A DNA stretch of 54,080 nucleotides, taken from assembly GCA_016177615.1 (NCBI GenBank), contig JACOUX010000035.1, forward strand, positions 1 to 54,080. Reading direction: 5' to 3'. The notes beneath the pieces were generated by a model that was not told the DNA's origin, searched no databases, and saw only the letters and a list, made by a program, of their open reading frames with translations. A program made the position numbers and the translations under genes. Source of the stretch: Candidatus Woesearchaeota archaeon (GTDB taxonomy: Archaea; Nanobdellota; Nanobdellia; Woesearchaeales; GW2011-AR4). Positions within the stretch are counted from its first letter, which is position 1. The number at the start of each line of letters is the position of its first letter. Below, one piece after another: positions 1 through 10,131 of the stretch.

Positions 1-246
1 TATGCCTCCAAGCCACTTTCTGATGGAAGCAAACGAGTCAACCGTGCTCTTTCTGAAAAACTGCCCTGCCGAGAATTCAAGCAAGAGCAGGGGCATTCCG
101 GCAACAAGCATGGCTATAGTGTAAGGTATGAAAAAAAAGCCAGTAATTGTGTACGACAGGTAAGGGTAAAGGAAGATATTGCCAATTCCAACCGATGCGC
201 AGACCGCCAGCAAGACAAAAAAAAATCTTGAATTAGTTGCCCCCAT
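1..246 (-). CDS. N-terminal part of a sodium:neurotransmitter symporter (SNF/NSS) family transporter, truncated by window edge
   Basis: Reverse complement from ATG at 246 reads MGATNSRFFFVLLAVCASVGIGNIFLYPYLSYTITGFFFIPYTIAMLVAGMPLLLLEFSAGQFFRKSTVDSF...; matches the NSS TM1-TM2 signature (GxGNxxxFPYL... IPYxxAxxxxGxPLLxLExxxGQ). Open to position 1. Confidence 0.75.
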   Translation of the reverse strand, partial: MGATNSRFFFVLLAVCASVGIGNIFLYPYLSYTITGFFFIPYTIAMLVAGMPLLLLEFSAGQFFRKSTVDSFASIRKWLGGI

Positions 247-348
247 AAAACTTAAATTTTAATGATTATATTTAAACTTTTTGATTAAAGAGTGATAACA
301 GAATTTTGAATCAATACCTTAATAAAATATCAAAGCATACCTTGACAA

Positions 349-1555
349 ATGCATCCGTTAACCAGCAGGCATGTGCCAAAAACTTCAAAGGAAGTCATTG
401 GGCAGGAAGGGAATATAAAGCAGCTGAAGAGGTTTATAGTTAATTTCTCGAATGAAAAAAAGAATTCCTGCCTCATCCGGCACAGGAAAAACATGCTCTG
501 TTTATGCAATAGCGAATGAGCTTGGGCTCGAAGTCATCGAAGTTAATTCAAGCGATTTCCGCAATGCTGAGCAGATAAATGAAAAAGTCGGCAACGCTGT
601 AAAGCAGCGCAGCCTGTTTGCATCAGGAAAGATAATTCTTGTGGACGAGATTGACGGATTAAGCGGCCATGAGGACAGGGGAGGAATACAGGCGATAGCA
701 AAGCTAATTGAGGATTCCCCATATCCAATAGTGCTCACTGCAACAAATCCGTTTGAAAACAAGTTCAGCTCTCTAAGAAGCAAGTCATTCATGATGGAAT
801 TCAAGCCGCTTGATTATATGTCCATATTCCATATATTAAAAATGATTTGCGGGAAAGAAAAAATAAGATTCGAGGAAGATGCCCTAAAGGCATTGTCAAG
901 GAGGTCAGGAGGGGATGCAAGGTCTTCAATAAATGACCTGCAAGCTCTTGCGCAGGAGAAAAAAGAATTGACTAAAGAAAGCCTTGTGGAATTGGGTGAG
1001 AGAAACAAGACAGAGAGGATAATGTCTGCGCTCAATAAAATATTCAAGACAACTGATTTAAAAGTGGCTATATCGGCATTTGAGAATGTTGAGGAGGACT
1101 TAAATGAGCAGCTTTTGTGGATTGACGAGAACCTGCCAAAGGAGTACACAAAACCGGAAGAGCTTGCAAAAGCCTATGAAATGCTGAGCAAGGCTGATGT
1201 TTTCAGCAGAAGAATAAGAAGATGGCAGCACTACAGGTTTCTTGTTTATATAAACGCATTGATAACAGCTGGAATAGCCTCTGCCAAGGAAGAGAAGTAT
1301 AAAAAGCTGGTTGAGTACAAGCCGACAGGAAGAATTCTCAAGATATGGTGGGCAAACCAGAAGCTTGCAAAGAAAAAGGCAATTGCCCAAAAGATTGCGG
1401 AAAGGACGCACTCATCAACAAAAGATGTGCTGAAAAGCACAATGCCTTACCTTCCCTATATATTCAGCAATAAAAATATGGCCAGGCTTGTAATTGATGA
1501 ACTTGAGCTGGACAAGGAAGAAGTGGAGTGGATTAGGAAGCAGGCTAGAAGTTAA
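349..1555 (+). CDS. rfcL: Replication factor C large subunit (AAA+ clamp loader), reading frame interrupted near 474
   Basis: Frame from ATG 349 gives MHPLTSRHVPKTSKEVIGQEGNIKQLKRFIVNFSNEKKNSCLI; a different frame continues SGTGKTCSVYAIANELGLEVIEVNSSDFRNAE...LVDEIDGLSGHEDRGG. The ORF-track start (452) is an artefact of the frame break. Confidence 0.85.
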
Positions 1556-1615
1556 GTATAAAATCGTAGGCAAATACAACTGATTTATTTATGGGTGAAG
1601 CCAGTCGCCTCCATC

Positions 1616-2053
1616 TCATGTTTGTGCAATGGTAACCATTCTATTTTTCCTGTGGCAATTGGATCCTTTTAGCTCGTAATATTCCTTAACCCTGTCCTGG
1701 GCAAGCTCTGGGTCCTCTATTTCCTGTATTCGTTCATAACCGACTTTAGCCAGCCATTGCTTAAATGGCTCAGCTTTTGGAGAAGGAATTGATTGTATAA
1801 GCCTAAACGCATTTTTTGTGTTTACGCAATCCGAATACCTCATTTTGCCATCTTTTGCCTGCAATTTCAAACCGTGACAAATTGTCACGAGTTGCGGTTC
1901 TCTCTCTTTTAGCTTTCGCCAGTAGGCTAGTTCGTCCTTGCTGTCTGTAAGAACAGCTATAATGTCGGATACTGAGAAATGCCACTCTTCATTATGCCAG
2001 ATTCTTCTGATTTTCTTATCCTGAAATACAATTAATGATTTTTCTTTGGTCAT
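1616..2053 (-). CDS. BRO-N domain / DinD-like protein, probably C-terminally truncated
   Basis: IRRIWHNEEWHFSVSDIIAVLTDSKDELAYWRKLKEREPQ...LKLQAKDGKMRYSDCVNTKNAFRLIQSIPSPKAEPFKQWLAKVGYERIQE is typical of BRO-N proteins; the sequence loses family similarity after YYELKG. Confidence 0.65.
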   Translation of the reverse strand: MTKEKSLIVFQDKKIRRIWHNEEWHFSVSDIIAVLTDSKDELAYWRKLKEREPQLVTICHGLKLQAKDGKMRYSDCVNTKNAFRLIQSIPSPKAEPFKQWLAKVGYERIQEIEDPELAQDRVKEYYELKGSNCHRKNRMVTIAQT

Positions 2054-2237
2054 TTCAGCGAATCCTTAAAAATATATTTAATTGCCTTAAAACCATATTA
2101 CGTCCATCAGTTAAAAGCTGATGGTATATTTTCGACATATAAAAGAAGCTGTTTGATATATAAATGTTCTTCCTTTTCATCCCTATAATAGAATTATCCC
2201 ATATCTCATAGCAATTTATTTAAATTAAAGCGGACTT

Positions 2238-5200
2238 TTGGCAGCTAAATTGAGGCATAGGGGGGCTGTTTTGGGGATTTTGGCACTTTTAGTTTTTGCT
2301 CTTGCGGTTTATGCTAGTGAGAGTTCTCAGCTAAAAAAAGGCAAGGCTTATGATGATTCTTTTGACTCGAATCCTAAAAAAGGATCAGACAGCAGTGTAG
2401 GGCTGGATGTTACAGCTTCAAAATCAAGAAAAGGTGGTGCAAACGCTGGAACAGATATTCAGGCTGCCAAAGGAAGATCCAAAAGAGAAGGCAAGATTGA
2501 GCTGGCAGCTTATGAATCAAAAGGCGAGAAAGTAAAAATAATTGTTGAGGTGGAAAAAGATGACAATTATCTAAAATCAATGGCGTTGGGCAATGAGTTT
2601 AAGGAATTCGGGCAGAGAAAGTTTAAGTCCATTACAGTTTCAAAATCCGAGTTGGGAAAATTGGAAGGAATGGATTCAGTGAAAAAAGTCTGGATTGAAA
2701 AGCAATATGAAAAGCTGCTTGAATTGTCTGCGCCAATAATCAATGCTGAGTCATTCTGGAATAATGGGTATAATGGGAGCAATGTTTCCGTGTGTGTTAT
2801 TGATACCGGGATATATAAATCCCACCCTGCGTTTGGCTCAAGAGTGATAGCTGAAAAGGATTTTGTCACTTCTGACAGCGACGGCGATAATCCTGACGAT
2901 TACCACGGGCACGGCACACATGTTGCCGGAACCGTGGCAGGGAACAATGAAACCTATAAAGGAATTGCATTTGGAGCAAACCTTATCAATGCGAAAGTTT
3001 TCAGCTCGTCTACAGATCTCGCATCAACTACAGATATAATGTCGGCCATAGACTGGTGCATAACCCAAGGTGCAGATATTCTTACCTTAAGCCTTGGAGG
3101 AGGAGATGAAACAAATGATGGAAGCGATTCACTTTCACAATATGTAGATCTTGCCGTTGACCAAGGCAAGATTGTAACAATCGCTGCCGGCAACAGCGGG
3201 CCTGGCGGGAGCAGTTCCAGCTGCAGGACCGCCAGGGATTCAAGCGGATCCTCTTACTCCATATGCGAGCCGGGGCTTGCTCATAAAGTCATAACCGTCG
3301 GCTCGTCGCAAACCGGCAAGTCCGGAACAACCAAAGATGGTTTAAGCGGCTTCAGCGGTAGAGGCCCGACGGGAGATGAGAGGATAAAGCCGGATTTATT
3401 AGCCCCGGGGGAAGTAATTACCTCAACATGGAAGGATGGCAGTTTTAATTCTATTAGCGGTACGAGCATGGCAACTCCCCATGTTGCAGGATTGGCTGCA
3501 TTATTGCTTCAAGCAAAGCGTAATTTAACTCCGGAAGAGACGAAAGTATTGTTTATGAACAGCGTTTATGATTACGGAGTTTTTGTCAAGGACAATGATT
3601 ATGGAACGGGCCGCATCAATGCTTCGCGGGCTTTGAATGAAATTAATTACACAAAAATTGGAAACATAACAAAATATGATAAAGTGCATAATATTTTTGT
3701 ACCTTCTGGAACAAAAGAGATAAGAGCCACACTTTATTGGCCTGAGAATTATAGCATCCACAATAATATTGATTTATATCTTCTTGACCCTTCAGGAAGA
3801 ATAAGGGATTTGTCTACGTGGGTGTATAATACCGATGAGATGGTTATATCATCAAGCCCAAATATTTTCGGCTGGTGGAAAATTCTTGTTAACCCTTTTG
3901 ATGTAAATGGAACCCAGAAATACGCAATTGCATCCAGCATAATGCCAAGCGAGCAGATGTTCATTAAGATAAACGCAACTTCAAATATAACATTCCACCA
4001 CTTAAATGTGACTGATTCTTCACAATTGAAGGTCAATATAGACTGGAACCAGACAGCCCAGGACATGAATATTTTCTTGTATAATACCTCTGGCATCCTG
4101 AAATCCTATTCCAACGCCACCAACACAAGCAGTGAAAACATAACAATAGAAAATGCTGAAGCTGGATTATGGCTGCTTAAGGTTGTACCGGCTGGATTCG
4201 GCAGGTTCTCAAATATCAAGTATGCCATAACCTCAACATTCGACATTTCCAACCAGACTTTTGATGTTGAAAGCCCTATAGTGAACTTGACAAGCCCGGC
4301 TAATTCTACTTATTCAGGAAATGTAAATCTATCTTTTATCCCTTATGATAACTTCAATTCTTTCATTGACTGCTATAGAAGCGTTAATGAGACAAAAACA
4401 TTTATTGATTCGGTGAAAAACGGCACCCAATACTCGACAATTATTAATTTAGGAGACGGGGCTTATTCGCTTTCTGTTAACTGCACAGACCTAAGCAATA
4501 ATTTCGGTGTTTCAGAGCCTGCAGCATTCAGTGTTGATGCAACTCCCCCTAACATTACGATTAATTCTCCATCGAATAATTCATTTTATAATGTGAATTT
4601 AACAACATTAAATTTGACTTCCGCTGAATCCGCTGCGTGGATTAACGGCTCCCTTGATAATGGGCAATTTTCCAATTTCTGCCAGAATTGCAGCAGCTAC
4701 AATAAAACATTTGAATCATTAACCGATGGGCTGCACAGCCTTATTATCCTTGCTTCTGACCTGATTAATATCGCAAATTTGAGCATTTCCTTCACGATTG
4801 ACACTATTTTGCCTTCGATAAGATTAAGCTCATTGACTAATAATTCTGCAGAGGAAATTGGCACCATTGTTAAATTTAATATAAGCGATGCAACTGGGAT
4901 AAGCGCATGGTACTGGAATGGGAGCATAAATATATCATTAGGAGAGCATTCCATTAATACGAGCAATTTCACCAAAAGGGAATTTGCTACTATTGTCTAT
5001 GCCAACGACAGCGCAGGAAACTTAAATTCGCAGTTTTTCAAATTTATACTTGATAGCAGGCCGATAATAAACACAACTCCGGTTAACCTGACGCTTGAGG
5101 ATGAATCTTATTCGTATGATTCAAATGCAAGCGATGCTGATAATGACTCCTTAAATTTTTCACTGATCCAATACCCAGAAGGGATTACTATAAATTCATC

Positions 5201-6866
5201 CACTGGTATCGTTGCTTGGGTGCCTTCAAATTCGGATGTTGGAAGCCATTCAATTACGCTAAATGCCGGCGACGGAAACTTGTCCTCAAATCAGACATTT
5301 ATATTGGAAGTCATCAATGTCAACGATGCTCCAAATCTTACAACAGCATTGATTGATATAAAGTTCCCTGAAGACAGCTTCAATGACACTTTAAACTTAA
5401 GCAGGCATTTTACAGATGTTGACAATGCAACATTAAGCTACTCCGCAAGCTCAAATGATACAAATGTAAGCATAACAATTTATCAGAATAGCACAATCAA
5501 GTTTAATTCTTCCAAAGACTGGAATGGGATAGCGAACGCCACAATCTTGGCAAGCGATGGGCAATATAATGCCAGCGGCAGTTTTATTGTAAATATCACG
5601 CCAGTGAACGATGCTCCTGTTCTTAACACTATACAAAACATCACAGTCAACGAAACAGGCTTGGCTGACATATACTCTTCAGGAAATGTGATGGCAACAG
5701 ACATTGACGGAGATAACATACAGTACACTTACACAGCGCCTTTAAACGCCTCTGGCCAATGGCAGACAACATATACTGATGCAAGAAAATACCTTGTAAC
5801 GGTAACAGCAAATGATTCAAACGGCGGCATTGACCAGAAAAATGTTGTTATAACCGTTCTTGACAAGCCAAAAGATGAGAATGACACTGTTGTCGGAAAT
5901 ATAACGGACATCATAACCACAATCCCAAATCTGGATTTGAAAATAAACAACTCTTTCTTTAATTCCAGCGGCTTGTTTAAAGGATTGAATAAGCTGAATT
6001 TCACAGAAGGGAATAAGACCTTGATTGAATTTGACTTTAGCTTCTCAAACAGCTCAAAATTCAGCTTTGTTGGCATAACAATAAACAGCACCAAGATTGA
6101 TGGAAAGAACAGCTTGATCATTAGGGGAATAAACCTAACCGGCCAGGGAAGTACAAAAACAGTTTATCTGAACAGAACAAACACAACATACAACTCAGTC
6201 TGCATCAGGGACGAGGATATATCTTCCATTACGGAAATGACATCAGACTGCAGCTCTTCCAGTGAAACAAAGCTTCCATGCGACGGAATTTCAACAAACA
6301 GCTACATCTGTACATTAGAAGACACTGCATACAAAATAACAGGATTGCTGCATTCCGGAATAACTCAAATATCTTATGACAGGCCATCTTCCAGCCCAAG
6401 CAGCAGCAGCCCTTCAAGCAGCAGCAGCGGTGGAGGTGGCGGGGGAGGCACGCCTGGATTTGTATGCTTCATGGACTGGAAATGCGGAGAATGGTCTGAA
6501 TGCAAAGATGGAAAACAAGCAAGGCAGTGTGATTTTGTAAAAGTGCCGCAGCATGTTCAGGAAACCCAATGCCCTGAAGCCTCAAAGCCTCCTGAAACAG
6601 AAAAGGCTTGTGAAGCAAAAGTGGAAGCTGCTGCAGAAGAGAATGAGACTAAAAATATTGGAGTGGCTGCCAAGGAAAATACTATTGCTCCGGAACAGCC
6701 GCAAAATAATAAACCTGCCAATAAGGGGCTAATGAGCGCAATCACAGGCGCTGTCTCAAGGTCTGCAGGCACAGCTGCAGGAAAAGCAGGCATTATGCTG
6801 GCTTTGCTCGCAATAGCAGGAATCGGATGGTATTCCTTTAAATATTACCGCAAATCCTCATTATAA
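2238..6866 (+). CDS. Large secreted/membrane-anchored subtilisin-like (S8) serine protease with Ig/cadherin-like repeats, TSP1-like motif and C-terminal TM
   Basis: Catalytic motifs VIDTG, HGHGTHVAG, AAGNSG, GTSMATPHVAG; N-terminal signal-like helix; Ser/Gly-rich linker; WKCGEWSECKDGKQARQC; terminal TM helix. TTG start in the track. Confidence 0.85.
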   Translation: MAAKLRHRGAVLGILALLVFALAVYASESSQLKKGKAYDDSFDSNPKKGSDSSVGLDVTASKSRKGGANAGTDIQAAKGRSKREGKIELAAYESKGEKVKIIVEVEKDDNYLKSMALGNEFKEFGQRKFKSITVSKSELGKLEGMDSVKKVWIEKQYEKLLELSAPIINAESFWNNGYNGSNVSVCVIDTGIYKSHPAFGSRVIAEKDFVTSDSDGDNPDDYHGHGTHVAGTVAGNNETYKGIAFGANLINAKVFSSSTDLASTTDIMSAIDWCITQGADILTLSLGGGDETNDGSDSLSQYVDLAVDQGKIVTIAAGNSGPGGSSSSCRTARDSSGSSYSICEPGLAHKVITVGSSQTGKSGTTKDGLSGFSGRGPTGDERIKPDLLAPGEVITSTWKDGSFNSISGTSMATPHVAGLAALLLQAKRNLTPEETKVLFMNSVYDYGVFVKDNDYGTGRINASRALNEINYTKIGNITKYDKVHNIFVPSGTKEIRATLYWPENYSIHNNIDLYLLDPSGRIRDLSTWVYNTDEMVISSSPNIFGWWKILVNPFDVNGTQKYAIASSIMPSEQMFIKINATSNITFHHLNVTDSSQLKVNIDWNQTAQDMNIFLYNTSGILKSYSNATNTSSENITIENAEAGLWLLKVVPAGFGRFSNIKYAITSTFDISNQTFDVESPIVNLTSPANSTYSGNVNLSFIPYDNFNSFIDCYRSVNETKTFIDSVKNGTQYSTIINLGDGAYSLSVNCTDLSNNFGVSEPAAFSVDATPPNITINSPSNNSFYNVNLTTLNLTSAESAAWINGSLDNGQFSNFCQNCSSYNKTFESLTDGLHSLIILASDLINIANLSISFTIDTILPSIRLSSLTNNSAEEIGTIVKFNISDATGISAWYWNGSINISLGEHSINTSNFTKREFATIVYANDSAGNLNSQFFKFILDSRPIINTTPVNLTLEDESYSYDSNASDADNDSLNFSLIQYPEGITINSSTGIVAWVPSNSDVGSHSITLNAGDGNLSSNQTFILEVINVNDAPNLTTALIDIKFPEDSFNDTLNLSRHFTDVDNATLSYSASSNDTNVSITIYQNSTIKFNSSKDWNGIANATILASDGQYNASGSFIVNITPVNDAPVLNTIQNITVNETGLADIYSSGNVMATDIDGDNIQYTYTAPLNASGQWQTTYTDARKYLVTVTANDSNGGIDQKNVVITVLDKPKDENDTVVGNITDIITTIPNLDLKINNSFFNSSGLFKGLNKLNFTEGNKTLIEFDFSFSNSSKFSFVGITINSTKIDGKNSLIIRGINLTGQGSTKTVYLNRTNTTYNSVCIRDEDISSITEMTSDCSSSSETKLPCDGISTNSYICTLEDTAYKITGLLHSGITQISYDRPSSSPSSSSPSSSSSGGGGGGGTPGFVCFMDWKCGEWSECKDGKQARQCDFVKVPQHVQETQCPEASKPPETEKACEAKVEAAAEENETKNIGVAAKENTIAPEQPQNNKPANKGLMSAITGAVSRSAGTAAGKAGIMLALLAIAGIGWYSFKYYRKSSL

Positions 6867-6867
6867 A

Positions 6868-9288
6868 ATGGAGCTTCCGAAAAACTATGACTCGGACGAG
6901 TCAGAAAAAAAATGGCTTGAATTCTGGGATAACGAAAAAATTTACGCTTTTGACCCTGAAAGCAAGGCAGATGTATATTCCATTGACACCCCGCCTCCAA
7001 CTGTCTCAGGGAAAATGCACCTTGGGCATTCTTTCTCTTATGCGCAGCAGGATTTTGTCGCGAGATTCCAGAGGATGATGGGCAAAAATGTTTTCTACCC
7101 CTTCGGAACAGATGACAACGGCTTGGCTACTGAAAGGATGATAGAAAAGCTCAAGAATGTAAAGGGCCAGTTCATGAAAAGAAAGGATTTTGTTGAATTA
7201 TGCCTTAACACGCTCAAAGAAATCAGGCCCGATATTGTTTATGATTGGAAAAGAATTGGATTGAGTGCAGATTTTAACATCTTTTATTCTACCATAGACA
7301 GCCATTCTCAAAAAATATCCCAAAAATCATTTGTCGAACTCCACAAGCTTGGAAGGTGCTACAGAAAGGAAGGCCCTACAATCTGGTGCCCGGAATGCCT
7401 GACAGCGATAGCCCAGGTGGAGATGAAAGATGAAGAAAAGATGAGCAATCTGGTCTATATAGAAGCAAAGACCGAAGACGGGGGGCCGCTTGTATTTGCG
7501 ACAACAAGGCCTGAGCTGTACCCATCGTGCGTCGGCATGTCCGCCAATCCAAATGATGAAAGGTACAAGAAATTCATTGGCAGGAAAGTGATAATGCCCA
7601 TTACTAATGCAAAAATTGAGATCACCGCAGACGAAATGGTGGACCCTGAATTTGGAACAGGTGTTGTATATTTCTGCAGCAGCGGCGATGCACAATTCCT
7701 TGACTGGGAGACAAGGCATCATGTAAAAGATAAGATTTACATCCTTAACTTTGACGGCACAATGAATGAAAAGGCCGGGGCTTACAAGGGATTAACGATA
7801 AAGGAAACGAGAAAGAGGATTGTGGAAGACCTGCAAAAATTGGGCGCAGTCAGAAAAGTTGAGCCTTTGCAGCATTCTGTTAATACCCATGAAAGATGCG
7901 GAACAATTGTCGAGTACATGGTTTCAAAACAGTGGTACATAAAATATCTTGACCTGAAGGAGGATTTCATAAGATATGGAAGAAAGATTAAGTGGCATCC
8001 TGAGCACATGCGCTCAAGGTATGAGAACTGGATTCATGGCCTGAAATGGGACTGGAACATCTCAAGGCAGAGACATTTTGGAATTCCTATCCCTGTTTGG
8101 TACTGCAAAAAATGCAATGAAACAGTTTTAGCTGATGAGAAGCAGCTGCCTGTTGACCCATTAGTTGATAAGCCAAAAGGGAAATGCAAATGCGGCTCTG
8201 ATGAGTTTGTCGGGGAAAAAGATGTTTTGGACACTTGGGCGACTTCCTCGCTGACTCCGGACATTGCGATTGGGCTGTCCAAGGATAAAAATCTCCGGAA
8301 AAAGCTGCATCCGATGAGCTTAAGGCCACAGGCGCACGATATAATAACATTCTGGCTTTTCACGACTGTTGTAAAAAGCTACTTTCACCACAATGAAATA
8401 CCTTGGAATGACGTGATGATCTCAGGATGGGCCCTTGACCCAAAAGGGAAGAAGATGAGCAAGAGCAAGGGCAACATCATTGACCCAAGGGAGATGGTTT
8501 CAAAGTACTCTGCCGATGCGCTGAGGTTTTGGGCAGCAGGCTCAAGATTGGGGGATGACATGCCTTTCCAGGAAAAGGACCTTGTCACAGGAAGCAAGTT
8601 TGTCACAAAAATATGGAATGCCTCAAGGCTTGCCTTCATGCACCTTATGGATTACAGCGGAAAAAAGCCGGCAAGGCTTGAGATGGCTGACAGGTGGGTT
8701 TTGTCAAAGCTGAGCAGGGTTGTTAAGTCCGCGACTGAAAATTTCATTAATTACGAATACATGCACACAAAGCTTGAAGCTGAAACATTCTTCTGGCATA
8801 CCTTTTGCGACAATTACCTCGAGATAATAAAGGACAGGCTTTACAACGCTGAAAAGAGAGGGGAAGATGCAAGATTAAGCGCGCAATATTCCCTTTATCT
8901 TTCATTGCTTACAATAATAAAGTTAATGGCCCCGATAACCCCGTTCATAACAGAAGAGTTATACCATCAGTACTACAGGAAGCATGAAAAAATAAAAAGC
9001 GTTCATATCTCAAAGTGGCCTGAATTAAATATGACTGACGATCACTCAGAGCATGTTGGCGATTTTGCTGTTTCTGTTGTTGAGTTTGTGAGAAAAAGGA
9101 AAACAGAAAACAAGATGTCCCTGAAGGCGCCTGTAAAAAAATTAATCATAAGGTCAAAAGTCGAGGAGAAGGATTTTGAATTGGTTGAGGCTGACATCAA
9201 AGCAGCAACATCGGCAGAGGAAATCATTTTCGAGCCGACAAGGGGAAAACATACTGAAAAGGAGCTGGAGGTTGAGGCGGAGTTTTGA
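6868..9288 (+). CDS. valS: Valyl-tRNA synthetase
   Basis: DTPPPTVSGKMHLGHSFSY, KKMSKSKGNIIDP, class I aaRS organisation. Confidence 0.93.
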   Translation: MELPKNYDSDESEKKWLEFWDNEKIYAFDPESKADVYSIDTPPPTVSGKMHLGHSFSYAQQDFVARFQRMMGKNVFYPFGTDDNGLATERMIEKLKNVKGQFMKRKDFVELCLNTLKEIRPDIVYDWKRIGLSADFNIFYSTIDSHSQKISQKSFVELHKLGRCYRKEGPTIWCPECLTAIAQVEMKDEEKMSNLVYIEAKTEDGGPLVFATTRPELYPSCVGMSANPNDERYKKFIGRKVIMPITNAKIEITADEMVDPEFGTGVVYFCSSGDAQFLDWETRHHVKDKIYILNFDGTMNEKAGAYKGLTIKETRKRIVEDLQKLGAVRKVEPLQHSVNTHERCGTIVEYMVSKQWYIKYLDLKEDFIRYGRKIKWHPEHMRSRYENWIHGLKWDWNISRQRHFGIPIPVWYCKKCNETVLADEKQLPVDPLVDKPKGKCKCGSDEFVGEKDVLDTWATSSLTPDIAIGLSKDKNLRKKLHPMSLRPQAHDIITFWLFTTVVKSYFHHNEIPWNDVMISGWALDPKGKKMSKSKGNIIDPREMVSKYSADALRFWAAGSRLGDDMPFQEKDLVTGSKFVTKIWNASRLAFMHLMDYSGKKPARLEMADRWVLSKLSRVVKSATENFINYEYMHTKLEAETFFWHTFCDNYLEIIKDRLYNAEKRGEDARLSAQYSLYLSLLTIIKLMAPITPFITEELYHQYYRKHEKIKSVHISKWPELNMTDDHSEHVGDFAVSVVEFVRKRKTENKMSLKAPVKKLIIRSKVEEKDFELVEADIKAATSAEEIIFEPTRGKHTEKELEVEAEF

Positions 9289-9353
9289 AAAGATTTAAAT
9301 ACTTTGCAAAAAATTTATAATTTTAATAGTAATGATATTGCGGGGTAAATAAA

Positions 9354-10055
9354 ATGCATGTGCCTCATGCGACTGTTGCGCAAAGAATTGGAAATTATAG
9401 GCGGAGAAACGAAATCGACCCAGTTCCAAGGGATGGAGCGGCAAGCATCGAAGATGTTCTTTATGGAGGCACCCCTCAAGGCAATGTTGCAAGACTTTTG
9501 GAATCAAAGTTAAAGGGCATTTCATTCAAAGATTTGTATTCTTTAAAAGAAGAAAATAACGGAAATGGACATCCAATCCTTAAAGCCCATACAAACAGCA
9601 TCCTTGAATATTTTGGTTTCAGGGATGGCAATGAAAGGGCTGGTGTCCTAAAAAGATATGACTATGTAGCTGATGCAATCAGAACAGCTTATCACCTATC
9701 AGTTTATTTTGGGTTAGCTGGCAATCATGATAAGACTGACCGTAAAACCAAGGATACTTTTCTGGCAATCGCGGATTCTGTCCATAGGTACGGAACTGCG
9801 AATACAGATTTGATTATTGAAAGAGTAGGGCTTGAGCGCTTGCCTGAATTCATGGAAGCCAGCAAAGTATTTTCTATAGTAGATGTTTTCGGCGTTCCAA
9901 GTTTCGTGCCAAGTAAGAGGGTACAAATCGAATCTCGCGGTCCTGAAACTTCAGTAATCAGATCTCCGTGGGCAGAATGGTTAAAGCAAAACGGGTATTC
10001 CCCGAGAACTGTAAACGGATTTCCGTTTTACGGTAGATTAAGATTAGCCAAATAA
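9354..10055 (+). CDS. Hypothetical protein, 233 aa
   Basis: Full-length ORF with upstream AT-rich promoter (TTTATAAT); no family recognised. Confidence 0.55.
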   Translation: MHVPHATVAQRIGNYRRRNEIDPVPRDGAASIEDVLYGGTPQGNVARLLESKLKGISFKDLYSLKEENNGNGHPILKAHTNSILEYFGFRDGNERAGVLKRYDYVADAIRTAYHLSVYFGLAGNHDKTDRKTKDTFLAIADSVHRYGTANTDLIIERVGLERLPEFMEASKVFSIVDVFGVPSFVPSKRVQIESRGPETSVIRSPWAEWLKQNGYSPRTVNGFPFYGRLRLAK

Positions 10056-10131
10056 AACTTTCTGTTTATCTTATCTTCCGATATCCAGAATTCTGGCGTT
10101 TTTATCGAGTTCCTATACATATTTCACCACC

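Noticed and set aside
2567-6793. Numerous antisense ORFs inside the S8 protease and other giant surface genes (e.g. 14718-15053, 17821-18336, 36702-37541, 39830-40283)
   Set aside because: Shadow ORFs opposite clearly coding frames; low-complexity compositions and no recognisable domains.
10085-10096. 12-bp perfect palindrome CCAGAATTCTGG
   Set aside because: Isolated palindrome with no second copy or associated structure noticed.
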